Below, in pieces: positions 1 to 11,081 of a stretch of DNA of 64,000 bases. This DNA comes from Gari tellinella (lineage: Eukaryota; Mollusca; Bivalvia; Cardiida; Psammobiidae). The position numbers were made by a program, and so were the translations under genes. The stretch spans positions 43,694,189-43,758,188 of the forward strand of contig OV277869.1 of the NCBI GenBank assembly GCA_922989275.2, written 5' to 3'. Within the stretch, counting starts at the first letter, position 1. The number at the start of each line of letters is the position of its first letter. Under the pieces are notes generated by a model. That model searched no databases. It worked only from the letters and a program-made list of their open reading frames with translations, and had not been told where the DNA came from.

Positions 1-187
1 TCACTCGTCAATTTATTTATTCTATCAAAATGTCCACTTATTTGTGACAATGAGAAAAACAGCAGACGACAAATTTAAGCAAATAACATTGCAGCCGTGA
101 ATAGGTTGGACATAATTTACCTGTTTAAGTAAATGCGGCAATGGTCGTTGTAAGGAGGGAGTCAATGTTTGGGAGGGCACTGTATAA
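1..187 (+). mobile_element. TA-E MITE, right half, cut by the window edge
   Basis: The segment matches the right halves of the TA-E copies at 38.1, 51.2 and 60.9 kb: a TCACTCGTC start, an AACAGCAGACGACAA stretch, GTTGTAAGGAGGGAGTC, and a GGAGGGCACTGTA end flanked by TA. The left half and central hairpin lie outside the window. Non-coding; a Tc1/mariner-like origin is inferred from the TA flank. Confidence 0.75.
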
Positions 188-344
188 GAAGCTAATACTT
201 TTTTCATGGTCTTCTATATACAGAATACAGTTCATGGTTGGTAAAGTTATTGCTTCATGCATACAATGGTTCTTGGTCCTACGAGATTGCTTCTCCAGGA
301 CTAGACAAATGATTAAAAAGTTTGGAGAAGGAATAAGTGATTAA

Positions 345-599
345 TTAACCTGTTACCCCATAAATACACCTTTTTATGCCACTATTTATTCATCCACTAA
401 AGAAAATATCTCCAATTTAAACAGTCATGAATATGCGCCATATGAAATGTTTTCTATAAACTTGAAAATGGTAACTTAAAGCAGGCTAAAAGTAAAGCAT
501 AATCAGCCTTTAGGCGCATTCTCCTTTATTTTCATCCTGCTTGAAGTGATCACCTGTCTTCAAAACAAGAAACGAGGTATGGAGTAAGGGGTGAAGTTA
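345..599 (-). mobile_element. TTAA-A MITE
   Basis: Starts TTAACCTGTTACCCCATAA and carries a degraded module-1 hairpin (AAAGCAGGCTAAAAGTAAAGC against CATCCTGCTTGAAG). The distal end, GGAGTAAGGGGTGAAGTTA, is a decayed form of GGGTAATGGGTTAA. TTAA flanks and CCC ends suggest a piggyBac-type non-autonomous element (inference). Confidence 0.8.
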
Positions 600-610
600 T
601 CAGTAGTCAA

Positions 611-845
611 GTAACCGATTACCTAGTAAATAAACCTTTTTTACGCCTGTAATTTATGTCTCCACTGAAGAAAATAGTTCAATTTAATACAGTAAAGAAT
701 ATGTAACATAAAATATTTTAATCTTTAATCCTAGCAGACGGTAGCTTATAGTAGGCTTAAAGGTGCATTCTGCTTTACTTTCAATTTTCTTTCAAGCAGT
801 CACAAATCTTCAAAACTAGAAACAGGCTATGGGGTAATGGGTTAA
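611..845 (-). mobile_element. TTAA-A MITE plus flanking half copy
   Basis: Runs from ACCGATTACCTAGTAAATAA to GGGGTAATGGGTTAA. The hairpin has lost much of its left arm. Directly behind it, at 846-928, lies a further half copy (AGGTGCATTCTGCTTTACTT into ACCTGTCGTCAAAACTAG), so two copies were inserted together or one inside the other. Confidence 0.75.
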
Positions 846-939
846 AGGTGCATTCTGCTTTACTTTCAACCTGCTTTAGTGGTAACCTGTCGTCAAAACT
901 AGAAAAATCATCAGCAGCTAGGGGTTACATATAAATAAA

Positions 940-957
940 TTATATATATATATATAA
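940..957. repeat. (TA)n microsatellite
   Basis: An uninterrupted run of about eight TA dinucleotides between two MITEs. Confidence 0.9.
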
Positions 958-961
958 TGGT

Positions 962-1212
962 TTAACTCTTTGAACCCTAGTCCCGCATATAGGCGTGCTT
1001 TTCAAACAGTGTACATGTGAATAGTACACATGTCCTATGCAAACAGTGAAGACCCAGATGAGAGGGCTCCGAAAGGAGCCCTCTGATCAGGGTCTTCACT
1101 GTTTGTCACAATGCCAAAAATTTACAAAAACAACCCTTTAAAGTCAGAAATGGACTAGACTAAAATGGAAACTGGAATTGTCCATTTAAAGTTTCAGGGA
1201 GGAAAGAGTTAA
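962..1212 (-). mobile_element. TTAA-C MITE, complete
   Basis: Bounded by TTAA on both sides. Contains a long near-perfect module-2 hairpin (GCAAACAGTGAAGACCC / GGGTCTTCACTGTTTG with GGGCTCC / GGAGCCC arms). The right end GGGAGGAAAGAGTTAA is the reverse of the family start. It matches the copies at 13.6 and 17.1 kb closely along its length. Confidence 0.9.
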
Positions 1213-1877
1213 AGCAAACTTGATGCTGATATTTTGAGCATGGGTGAAGAGAGAGTCTACTGTGTAAGACTTTCATTTCCATAAATGTATTACAGTTGAA
1301 GTGTTAGATGAGGTGTTAAATGTATTCCTGAATGGGAGTTACAATCCAGATAAAATTTATATCAAAAGATGATTTTCTGCCGGAATCACTCCCATGTGTA
1401 TGCTTAACAGTATAAAGCAGAAAGATATTAACCCTTATAGTGCCTGAAGCATTGCTAGACTGGTATCCATATCTTTTACAAATCTAGATCAGACATCCAG
1501 AGAGTAGACTGTGTCTCAAAACAGAATTAAGAAAAAACTTTGATATACATAAATTAGATAAAAATTTGATTTGTAGTTAGTTTGTAAAATCTAATATTAT
1601 CTAATTTAGAAGTATGATAAGAGTTTAAAACAAGAAGTCATTGTCATAGGCTTTCTCGATTGTGATTTTTGTAGATGCTCCTAAAAGACTGTTGTAAAAT
1701 TCTGTTGCCTTGACAACAGCAATGTAGGTACTGAGATTTTTAAATTATTTTTATAAGACATTTACCAAGATTCTGCTTGTTGAGCAATTTACATTCTGAG
1801 GTGAGGTAATATTGTTTTTTATAACACTGTGAATTCTGAATATATTTTATTATTACCGGTATATGAGTTTCTAGGAT
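1213..1877. other. No feature recognised
   Basis: AT-rich sequence with many stops in all frames. I see no splice-bounded open frame, hairpin or repeat shared with the rest of the window, apart from short TTAACCC-like strings. Confidence 0.6.
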
Positions 1878-2057
1878 TTAAGTCTTAGCATGCCAAACAG
1901 TTTTGATCGTGATGAGACGCCACATTATGCTGCATCTCATTAGGATCAAAACAGTTTGACACCCTGATAAGAAAACTTGAACTTTTTGGTTTTACAGCAG
2001 AAGCAGGTAACAATCTGTTGCAGCTGACAATACGTAACTTGGCATTAAAATAGTTAA
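1878..2057 (+). mobile_element. TTAA-B MITE, diverged
   Basis: TTAA at both ends. The core hairpin pairs CAAACAGTTTTGATC with GATCAAAACAGTTTG around GAGACGCC / GCATCTC. The right end keeps GCAGCTGACAATACG, the family's GCAGACGACAATTG segment. Confidence 0.75.
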
Positions 2058-2337
2058 TAACTAGCACAATGCATACAGTAAACCTCCATTATTTGTAAGT
2101 TATTCTAGAATATAGGACTCCAAATCCAGTGAAAACAGTTGAAATTAATTTAGTGGTCAGGCCGATGGTGTTAATATGCTTGAATTATGTAAAGCACAAA
2201 AGAAATACAGTTAATACTCTGCTATTATGACCAATCAAAAGATAGGCTTGGCTGCAAACTTCAGAACAGGTGGTTTCTCAAAGCAAATTGAAAGTAAGCC
2301 AGAAACAGAGCTCCAGTTAAGGTGCTTCTTTCAGAAA

Positions 2338-2551
2338 TTAACCCTTAGCCTGCCACTCACAACTATAGCTCCATATGCAAACAGCTTGGATCCGGATGAG
2401 ACGCCGAGTAACTCGGCGTCTCATCCGGATCCAAGCTGTTTGACACTCGGACAACTTTTACAGCAATTTTGAGCAACTTTGAAGCACTTTGAAACTTGTA
2501 ACAGACGAGAAATATAGCAGACGACAATTTATTTGGCGGGCTAAGGGTTAA
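2338..2551 (+). mobile_element. TTAA-B MITE, subfamily B2, intact
   Basis: A 214-bp unit from TTAACCCTTAGCCTGCC to GGCGGGCTAAGGGTTAA. Its hairpin has about 32 perfectly paired bases per arm (CAAACAGCTTGGATCCGG...) with a single central base. By eye it differs at about five sites from the inverted copy at 38,595-38,808, so this subfamily moved recently. Confidence 0.92.
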
Positions 2552-2643
2552 AATCCTTATGCCTCCGTCAGACCCTATGTTATGACCACTCATTACAATC
2601 GTTGAAACGAAGTGACGGCATGAAGGAGAAAAACGTTGCAATA

Positions 2644-2837
2644 TTAACCCATTGACCCATAGCCTGTTTCTAGTTTTGAAGATAGTTGACCACTTAAAGC
2701 AGGTTGAAAGTAAAGCAGATGCGCCTTCAGGTGTATTCTGCTTTATTTTCAGCCTGCTTTAAGCTTTTATTTGTTAGAATATAGAAAATATTTCTTAAAG
2801 ATTCTTATTTGTGACAGTATAAATTTGAATTATTTTT
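2644..2837 (+). mobile_element. TTAA-A MITE, left part (split by an insertion)
   Basis: Begins TTAACCCATTGACCCATAGCC, contains the module-1 hairpin, and reaches the family's GACTGTATAAACTGGAACTATTTT segment, where it stops abruptly. The missing tail (TTCAGTGGAGGAATAAATT through GGGTAATGGGTTAA) resumes at 3,892-3,949. The Helentron-like element between them is therefore younger. Confidence 0.9.
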
Positions 2838-3891
2838 AGCTCACCTGAGTTAGCTCAGGGTGAGCTTTTGCAATCCTTGAATGTCCGTCGTTCGTCGTCC
2901 GGCGTCAACAATTTAATTGTTTACACTCTAGAGGCCACAATTTTAATCCAATCTTTCTGTTACTTGCTCAGATTGTATATTACCATAAGAGTTCGGATGA
3001 GTTTGATTATGGTTGAAATCGGACCAATAGGTCAATAGTTATCTACCTTTAAATTGCTGAAAATGCCATATTTAACAGTGTTTACACTCTAGAGGCCACA
3101 ATTTCAATTTAATCTTTCTCAAACTTGCTCAGATTGTATAAAACTAGTAGGGTTCAGATGAGTTTAATTATGGTTGAAATCTGACAAATAGATCAAGAGT
3201 TATCTACCTTTGAATTGCTGAAAATGCCATATTCAACAATGTTGACACTCTAGAGGCCACAATTTTTATCAAATCTTTCTTTTACTTGCTCAGATTATAC
3301 ATTATCATAAGACTTTGAATCAGTTCGATTATGGTTGAGATCTGACCAATAGGTCAAGAGATGATCTACCTTTGAATTGCTGAAAAAGTCATATTTAACA
3401 GTGTTTACACTCTAGAGGCCACACTTTTTATCCAATCTTTCTTAAACTTGCTCAGATTGTATATGACTATAAGAGTTCAGACGAGTTGGATTATGGTTGA
3501 AATCGGACAAATAGATCAAGAGTTATCTGCCCTTGAATTGCTGAAAATGTCATATCTAACACTCACTGTTTACAGTTTTCAATGGATTGCACACAATGTA
3601 TATAGCTATAAGTTCTTGAGGGAGTGCAATTATTGTTGAAATCTGATAATTGTATCTGCCCTTGATATACTTTGAAATGCTAGAAAAGGCTTAATTTAAG
3701 TGTATTATTTAGACTCTAGTTATCTGCCCTTGATGTACTCTATAACTATACTAGATCATATTCCAATGTTGTTTGCATGCTATACTACAAATTTGAATGG
3801 ATTTAGAATAAAATGTGTGAAATTCAAAGGTAAAGCTATCAGGCTTCATTATAACAGGTGAGCGATATCAGGGCCTTCAGGCCCTCTTGTA
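2838..3891 (+). mobile_element. Helentron-like non-autonomous element 1, complete
   Basis: The 5' end folds as a hairpin (AGCTCACCTGAG / CTCAGGGTGAGCT). Its outer arm GCTCACCTG recurs inverted near the 3' end (CAGGTGAGC, 3,855-3,863). A second hairpin (AGGGCC / GGCCCT) and a CTCTTGT terminus follow. Inside are about four tandem ~160-bp core repeats starting TTTACACTCTAGAGGCCAC and containing GTTATCTACCTTTGAATTGC. Subterminal inverted repeats, a 3' stem-loop and T-rich insertion fit the Helentron/pearl class of bivalves (known from the literature; assignment inferred). No Rep/helicase is encoded. Confidence 0.75.
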
Positions 3892-3949
3892 TTCAGTGGA
3901 GGAATAAATTAATGACGTAAAAGGGTGTATTTTTGGGGTAATGGGTTAA
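3892..3949 (+). mobile_element. TTAA-A MITE, right part of the 2,644 copy
   Basis: Carries TTCAGTGGAGGAATAAATTAA and the terminal GGGGTAATGGGTTAA. It joins in register to 2,644-2,837 once the Helentron-like insert is removed. Confidence 0.9.
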
Positions 3950-4391
3950 TGGTTTAGGCACTGTTTTCAAGCTGAAGCCTTGCAGAAAGCTCCCTGTGGG
4001 AGTAACCGTATGTGCCGTAACCTTTAACACCATCAACCAATTCTTCTTCTTAGTGACAGTTAAGGTTTAACTGTTCATACAAGTCAGTGATCAGCCAAGA
4101 AGCCAGACTTCATGATTTAATAATTTTCACGTTGGTTACCAACAAATTTATCTTGGAGGGGGACTTGCAGACGACATGACACGTGGCTGAGATCGCCGCC
4201 TCACAAGTGGTGATAACCACACTCCAAGGACCAGACCAGAAGAAGCGGTTTTTGTCCCTTATTGAGTTTAATTGCTCCAGAAAATCAATTTTTATTTTCC
4301 GCCCTGAATTTAGAAATGCCCTGGAGGTCCCAAGACAGAAGATTGTGTATTGATTTGGCTTTAACCACATGCTGAACACAGGATTTGGTTT
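3950..4391. other. No feature recognised
   Basis: Mixed-composition DNA. A 99-codon minus-strand open frame (4,110-4,409) has no recognisable domain, no flanking splice sites and no usable context, so I do not call it a gene. Confidence 0.5.
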
Positions 4392-4583
4392 AACCCCTTT
4401 ACTTTCCACGATATTATCTGCACATAAAATATGATGTCGGTTTTTTGATTTCTCAATATTTCGATTTCAGGAATTTTGACTAAAAAAATGTTGACATGAG
4501 TTGTAAATGGGTTGGTCATATGTGGAGGAACTTGGCGTGTGATCAGAAACCAACCTTTTTTTTCGTACAACAAGGGTAGTCTG
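4392..4583. mobile_element. Possible TTAA-ended element
   Basis: Begins TTTAACCCCTTTAC and ends TCTGAGGTTAAAG, with GGTTGGTTT-like inverted pieces between. This resembles a weak TTAA element, but no second copy was seen in the window. Confidence 0.25.
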
Positions 4584-5228
4584 AGGTTAAAGAAGTGACG
4601 GGATTAACACTTACTCTAGTTGAAACTGTCATAATATCTGAGAATAGTTCTATGATGAATGTATAGACTGTATAAAACACAGGTGACAGCTTAAAGCAAG
4701 GTGACAGTGAAACAGAAATTTAAGATCCTTTGTTATATACATAACGAACACTAGAACATTTTGTATTTTTATGCATATAAATTAACCCTGTTCTTCTGCT
4801 CCTTTTCAAATGAAATTTCATTAATGGATCAAGTTTCATGAGTGAAAGTATTTTGCACATGGTTAATAATTCTTGCATCAGTAGTATGAGAGTTGTTCCC
4901 CTTTTCTAAACTTTTTTTTCCAGCAGATCCCTTAGCAAAATGAAATGGCATTGAAAGAGCATTTTTTTAAACCATTGAATGAGCATTGAAAAAATAATGG
5001 AAACCCATTTACCAATATGCTTCTTCAGTTATACAAACCATTTAAACAGCATTTAACAACCATTGAAACAGCATTGAAAGAGCATTTAAAAAGCCGAATT
5101 ATGTAAATTAGCATTATGTAAATTTGTAAAACTGGTTGATTAAATGTTGTTTCAATGGTTTACTATAGCATTAAATTTGGGCAAAAAACTGTTTAATTCA
5201 ATGTTGTTTCAATGGTTTACTAAATGCT

Positions 5229-5456
5229 TTAACCCATTTCTCCATATAAATGACTTCTTACACTTTATTAGTATGTACATTAGGGAAAGTAGTCCCCATG
5301 AAGTCCTGTAAATGTCATTTAGAATATTTCCATAGGGTAGCTACAAGCTGGGTGAAAGTAAAGCAGAATGCTTTTAAATGAATATTGTGCTTTACTTTCA
5401 ACCTGCTTTCAATGGACTCTTGCCTTCAAAACACAAGCTATGGAGCGATAGGCTAA
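5229..5456 (-). mobile_element. TTAA-A MITE, diverged, nested in the foldback element
   Basis: Starts TTAACCCATTTCTCCATAT and keeps the module-1 arms GAAAGTAAAGCAGAATG / CTTTACTTTCAACCTGC. Ends at a decayed CTAA. Confidence 0.75.
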
Positions 5457-5640
5457 GCATCAAATCCTAGCAATGAATATACTGCACAAGTATACCAGTG
5501 AATAGTACACTTGTCCTATACATAGAGTGTAGACTCAGATACAAATAATGCAGACCACGGAGCCTTCTGATCAATGTGACCTTCACCAGAACTTTTCTGC
5601 AATACCTTTCTGTTCTTATCTGCATAAAATATTACTCACA
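5457..5640 (-). mobile_element. TTAA-C-like fragment
   Basis: AAATCCTAGCAATGAATAT, AGTACACTTGTCCTATAC and GAGTGTAGACTCAGAT align with the left arm of TTAA-C, and GGAGCCTTCTGATCA with its hairpin. The rest has decayed. Confidence 0.5.
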
Positions 5641-6059
5641 CACTTTGAAATACTTAATTAAGCATTTGAACACCTTCTCATAAACCCTGGAACAAACAGT
5701 GATCATTTACCTCATTAATTGTATCAAAAACACACAGATGAAGACTAGTGAATCCACAACAATAAAACCATGTGCCAGATTCAAATTCATGGCGGCGGAC
5801 ATCTTGGTTATAATGGTTCAGACTAAAACACTGACTTCTCTAAATTAAATGGTAAATCATTGTTTTTTCCAAGACAAGAAAATGGTTGAGGAGAATAAAT
5901 GCTACATCAATGCTGTTTAACTGGTCTGTCCTCACTCAGACCATTTATTCTACCATTTAAAGACCATTTTTATTTCAATGGTGCACTAAAACCTTTAAAT
6001 CAGTTTGTTTAAAGGCTGTTTCAATGGTTTTCACTTGAAAAATGGTCTTTCAATGCTAA

Positions 6060-6742
6060 GTCTTAAAAAATCTTCTTGTCAAAAACCACAAGGACCAGAG
6101 CTTAGATATTTGGCACATGGCATCATCTATAGGTCCTCTATCAAGATTGTTCAAAGTTTGACCCTGGGGTCAAAATTGGGCCCGTCCCGGGGTCACCGTT
6201 TTACATAGAGTTATATAGTGAAATGTTCAAACATCTTCTTCTTCAAAACCACATGCCTGATTGCAACCAAACTTCACTAAGCATTGTCTACAGGTCCTCT
6301 ATCAAATTTGTTCAAATTTTGCCACTGGGGTCAAATTTGGACCCGGCCCGGGTGTCGCCATTTTACATGGAGTTATATAGTGAAATTTTCGAACACATTT
6401 TTCTTTGAAATCAATATGGCTAGAGCTTAGATATTTTGCATGATGTAATGTCTAGAGGTCTTTCACATATGTTGATGAATTGGTTCCGGTCTGTTAAACA
6501 AAGATTTTTTTCAATGAAAACTTTAAAAATCTTCTTGTCTGAAATCATAGTACACTGAGCTTAGACATTTGGCACATAGCATCGTCTACAGGTCCTGTAT
6601 CAAGAGCATTCATATTATGTCCCTGGGGTCAAAAGTGACCCTGCCCATGGGTCAAAGTTTCACAAATCTTCTTTTCTGAAATCACTGACCCATCACCATG
6701 TACAGGTGAGCGATTAAGGGCCATTCTGGCCCTCTTGTTCTG
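6060..6742 (+). mobile_element. Helentron-like element 2, 5' end not found
   Basis: Several ~170-bp direct units share AAATCTTCTTGTC, CCACA, GAGCTTAGATATTTGGCAC, TACAGGTCCTCTATCAA and CCCTGGGGTCAAA. The 3' end is ACAGGTGAGCGAT followed by a GGGCCATTCTGGCCC hairpin and CTCTTGTT, the same terminal design as element 1. The left boundary merges with the foldback element. Confidence 0.6.
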
Positions 6743-6773
6743 TTTTATATTGAAATTTGTATCAGCAAACAGT

Positions 6774-6832
6774 ATAGACTCTGATCGGATGCCGCATTAT
6801 GCGGCTTCTGATCAGAGTCTACACTGTTTGCC
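6774..6832. repeat. Module-2 hairpin, stand-alone
   Basis: GCAAACAGTATAGACTCTGATC pairs with GATCAGAGTCTACACTGTTTGC around GATGCCGCATTATGCGGC. I see no MITE ends around it. Confidence 0.75.
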
Positions 6833-7348
6833 TATGTCCCAGATATGGGATTGTGGGCACAAATAATAGATGGATACTATGAAGTTAGCAGAAGGAGGGC
6901 TTGTTCTAGTATATAAGCATGAAATAAACTGTATACTTTATGTTCTTCGACTAATATATTTTCTTATGAAACAAAGATCTGACTTGGAAACAATAAGTTA
7001 CCGCGTTGCTGTGTAACCTGACTCCTCATTAGAACCCGTGTTATAAACCCTGGTGTACTATAGCCATATCATGTTCCCCTTCTACAAATATTACATAGCC
7101 TTAATAAGGAAACCTGAGATAAAGATATATATGTTTGTATGACTTTTATTGTAAATCCGCGAAATATAATCATTACATATATTCGTAAATTAAAGTTTAT
7201 TTATGGGAGAAGCTGCAAGATCAGCAATATTTATTGTAGTTGGAGTATTTTTTTGACATTGATTATCATTTATTGTGTTCTAAGCAAGTGCTATCTGGTG
7301 TCAAATATGTCTGCTCAGATTGTATGCATGATGAAATATTTGTACTTT
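6833..7348. other. No feature recognised
   Basis: AT-rich sequence without a splice-bounded frame or repeat recognisable from elsewhere in the window. Confidence 0.55.
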
Positions 7349-7490
7349 TTACCCTTTACCCCATAGCCTGTTTCTAAGTTTTGAAGACAGGTGACCACTT
7401 AAAGCAAGTTGAAAATAAGGTATAGTATGCTTTACTTTCAATGAGTTTTAAGTTTTTATCTTAAAAAAGTACATGAAATGTCATCCATGA
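7349..7490 (+). mobile_element. TTAA-A MITE, left half
   Basis: ACCCTTTACCCCATAGCCTG through CAGGTGACCACTTAAAGCAAG is clear. The hairpin is shortened and the right end lost. Confidence 0.7.
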
Positions 7491-7748
7491 GTAATTTCCA
7501 GAACTTTCTATTTAAGGACTACTTTTCTTAGTGTAGGAATAGTAAGCCACAATTTACAAGGTGTATTAATATGACGCAGAAATTGGCTATTTACTGCCTG
7601 AGTATAGGCTCAAACTTATAATAAGGTTGCAGTGCGCTGCTACAATTAAGAGATTACAACTCGATTAACTCACATTCTCATCTCCTTTTAAAACATTCAT
7701 TGAGTCAATTTAGCTTCAGAACAATTAAAGCACCTCATTTAGAACATA

Positions 7749-8062
7749 CAGTAAAACCTCTCCATTACTATACCAATAAAAAAAGGCTTATTGACTGCAA
7801 AAAAGACAGATGACAACTTAATGCAAGGTGAACGACTGAACGGTCACTTTCCTTTAAGCAGTCTCCTGCCTTTAACAACTGGCTCCAAGGTTATAAAGCT
7901 TATGAATTGAGTCTGAAGTCATTCTCAAGCATCTGATTGGTCAGATTTGAGCCTAGGCTCAAATCTGACCAGTCAAATGCTTGAGAACAAATTCAGACTC
8001 ATCTCAAATGCTTTATAACCATGAAGCTGGATAATTTACACAATATAATGGAGGTTTTACTG
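7749..8062. mobile_element. TA-F MITE with its own palindrome
   Basis: Ends CAGTAAAACCTCTCCATTA / TAATGGAGGTTTTACTG are inverted repeats flanked by TA, as in Tc1/mariner-like MITEs. The centre is a long palindrome whose tip is ATTTGAGCCTAGGCTCAAAT, with arms reaching TTATAAAGC / GCTTTATAA. Traces of the module-1 arm (CAACTTAATGCAAGGTGAA) lie to its left. Confidence 0.85.
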
Positions 8063-8329
8063 TAGTGTATGAGGAAATAATTTCTCCTCTCTCCCTCTCT
8101 CTTTTTATTTTTCATACTAGAATCAAAATGTGCACCCAATCGGAAGCTATTTCCTTTTTTTCTTAAATTCCATGCTAGAATTTGTCAGATAATTAGCAGA
8201 TTTGATGAGCTCTTAGTGACATTGGCTGAAATAATAGCTCATTTGGGATTGATCGGACTTTTCCCCTCATTCTCCTTCCTTAGGCAATTATATGATGCCA
8301 TCTTTGCTGAAGTCACTCATAACTTGTAC

Positions 8330-8490
8330 TTTTTATACCTTTTATACCCTGAGCACTAAGCTTTTTTTCAATTTTTAAGTATAGATAGTTATTTAAAGCA
8401 GGAACTGGTTGAAAGTAAAGCAGAAAACTTTGGAAGCCTTTAATGATAAATGCTTAACTTAAAGCAGCTTGAAAGTAAGGCAGAACTTTC
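8330..8490 (+). mobile_element. TTAA-A-derived debris
   Basis: Contains two tandem scraps of the module-1 arm (GGTTGAAAGTAAAGCAGAA and CTTGAAAGTAAGGCAGAA) with weak family ends. Confidence 0.45.
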
Positions 8491-8491
8491 T

Positions 8492-8746
8492 TAGGGCTGC
8501 CATTTCTCCGGATTTTTCCTAAATCTTCAGATTTTTTTCTAGTACATGGTAGCTTAAAGAAGGCTGAAAGTAAAGCAGAATGCGCCTTAAGGCGCATTCT
8601 GCTTTACTTCCAGCCTGCTTTAAGCAGCCACTTGTCAACAAAACTAGACACAGGCGATGGGGTAAAGGTATAATTCGTAAAATTGCACTTGAAAAATGCA
8701 CTTTTGGAAATCTTAGGATTTTTTATGTCAACTTATGGCAGCCCTG
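8492..8746 (-). mobile_element. H MITE with module-1 hairpin
   Basis: Ends AGGGCTGCCATTTCTCCGG and ATGGCAGCCCTG form the H inverted repeats. The middle is a full module-1 hairpin (GAAAGTAAAGCAGAATGCGCC / GGCGCATTCTGCTTTACTT). The same ends occur at 28.1 and 31.4 kb, where 6-bp target duplications are visible; here the duplication has decayed. Confidence 0.88.
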
Positions 8747-9229
8747 AAGAGGGGCAAATATGTTTCAAATAGGAAACATTAATAGTGTCAGCCAAATATT
8801 ATATATATTGGCAAATCGTGCATTTAAAATTGTTCTTATGTATCACGTTTCATTTCAGGCCACATGTGGCATCTAATAAGGGTCTACACAGATTTTTACA
8901 CCTTTAGCACTGCATGACTATAGAATCCAGTTTTTAAGCAATTTGAACTACTCATTCACTGATTGCAAAGTTTAAAGTCCCATTGTGTTTTCAGACCTTT
9001 TTTTAATGTGCGAAATACAATAACGGTTAATAATAATGCTTGAATATTCTAATGGGCCAAACTGATCTATGAAATGTTGAAGACAGACCTAAATCACCAA
9101 AAAAGCGATTTAAAACCATAACAAACCGAAAGTAGATCGTCTGACATAAATATTACCACACGGATTAGTGGCACGTGGAACAGCTGGGTTCAATATCACC
9201 GGGTGCGAACGATTGCTATAAAATGAGTC
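8747..9229. other. No feature recognised
   Basis: AT-rich, leading into the satellite-like array. No open frame with splice signals was seen. Confidence 0.5.
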
Positions 9230-10870
9230 ACATTTCGTCACAACGGTGTTTCAGCCCTTTTTGCTCTCTAACACAAAGAGTTTTTATCGGATCTTCACCA
9301 AACTTGCAGTAAATGTTCTTTTATATAAAATCTAGGTACAGTTAAATTTCTACTTAAATCGAATAAGGCATGTAAGACGTTTTGCCCTTTATGTATTAAA
9401 AGTTGACTGTTTCAGCATTTTTTGCTCTCTAAAACAAGCATTTTTTAGTTGATCTTCACCAAACTTACTGAAATTGTTTATTATTATAAAATCTTGGTCC
9501 AGTTTGATTACTACTAAAATCGCATGTGGCATGTTTGCGTTTTTGCCATTTTTGTATTAAAAATGAGTGATTCAGCAATTATTGCTCTCTTTCACAAATA
9601 CATTTATTGGATCTTCACAAAACTTGCTGAAAATGTTCATTAGTATAAAATCTAGGTTTAGTTTGATAACTACTAAAATCGTATGAGGCATATCTAAGTT
9701 TTTTTTGCCCTTTATGTATTAAAATGACTGTTTTCAGCCAGTTTTTATCTCTAACACAAATTCTTTTTATTGAGTTTTCACCAAACTTGCTGAAAACTTT
9801 CATTGATATTAAATCATGGTTAAATTTGAATACTAGTAAAATCGCATAAGGAATGTCGGAGTAATTGCTCTTGAATTATTAGAAATGACTGTTTCGGCCT
9901 TTTTTGCTCTCTAACACAAAGAGTTTTCATCGGATCTTCTACAAACTTGCTGAAATTCTTAATTTATATAAAATCTAGGTCCAGTTTGATTATTACTAAA
10001 ATCCCATAATGATTGTCTGAGTTATTGCCCTTAATATATTAAAAAGGACTGTTTCACCATTTTTTGCTCTCTAACATAAATGCTTTTTATTGATTTTCAC
10101 CCAATTTGCTGAAAATGTTTATTAATATAAAATCAAGGTTAAGTTTGAATATTACTAAAATCGCATAATGTATATCTGAGTTATTGTCCTTTAATTATTA
10201 AAATATGACTGTTTCAGGTTTTTTTGCACTCTAACACATACAGTTTTTATCGGATATTCACCAAACTTGCTGAACATGTTTATAAATATAAAATATATCT
10301 CCAGTTCGAATAGTATTTATATCGCATAAGGCATGTCTGAGTTTTTTGCCCTTTAGTTATTAAAAATTAATGTTTCAGCATTTTTTGCTCTCTATCACAA
10401 ACATTTCTTTTCGGATCTTAACAAAACCTTGCTGAAATTCTTTATTTATACAAAATCTAGGTTCAGTTTGATTATTACTTAAATCGTATAAGGAATGTCT
10501 GAGTTATTGTCCTTTATGTATTTAGAAATACCTGTTTCACCATTTTTTGCTCTCTAACACAAATAACTTTTTTGTGATTTTCACCAAACTTGTTGAAAAT
10601 GTTTATTAATATAAAATCAAGTTCATAATCTTAACTACCAAAATCGCACAAGGCATGTTGAAGTTATTGCCCTTGAATGATTATAGATTGCATACTTCAG
10701 GCTTGTCAGCTTTCTGACTCAAACGGTTTTAATTGGATCTTCACCAAATTTGCAGAAAATAATATTGGATAAAAACTTAGTCCAGTTCTATGAATACCCA
10801 AATCGCCGAAGGCATGTTGGAGTTACGGTTCTTCAATTATTAAAAATTTGCTACTTCATCCTTATTTTAG
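9230..10870 (+). repeat. Tandem ~160-bp core-repeat array
   Basis: About ten monomers, marked by TTTTGCTCTCTAACACAAA at roughly 9,258, 9,421, 9,583, 9,745, 9,903, 10,064, 10,223, 10,383, 10,543 and 10,704. Each also carries GATCTTCACCAAACTTGCTG, ATAAAATCTAGGTCCAGTTT and CTGAGTTATTGCCCTTTA. Length and layout match the core repeats of bivalve pearl/Helentron elements (literature); no terminal hairpins were identified here. Confidence 0.85.
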
Positions 10871-11081
10871 CCCTGTCAACTCTGTAACAGGAACTGTTTT
10901 TATTCTATTTAAACCAACTATTTGGTCAATAGTTGCATGTGCTTCATCTTGGCCATGTTGGTAATAAGTAAAGTAATAAATGACTACTCCATACCTCCTT
11001 TACCTCTTGAAGGATTTTCAGTCAGCTGTATTCGATTTTTGTCTTGATCTATATTTAAAACAAATACACAATGCCAGCAAG

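Larger units (their letters stand above)
4948..6056. mobile_element. Foldback element built of CCATTGAAA motifs
   Basis: The left end GCATTGAAAGAGCATTTTTT and the reverse complement of the right end, GCATTGAAAGACCATTTTTC, form imperfect terminal inverted repeats. Both arms are filled with repeated CCATTGAAA / TTTCAATGG strings: CATTGAAA-type in the left arm, TTTCAATGG-type at 5,145-5,215 and in the right arm. A TTAA-A copy and a TTAA-C-like fragment have landed inside. The superfamily is unknown. Confidence 0.55.

Noticed and set aside
2227..2641. 81- and 92-codon frames on opposite strands
   Set aside because: Both run through the B2 palindrome; reading the same hairpin in two directions explains them. 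The mirror frame at 38,589-38,783 is the same effect.
4110..4573. Minus-strand frames of 99 and 70 codons
   Set aside because: No domain, no splice sites, no repeat-family protein resemblance; length is within chance for this composition.
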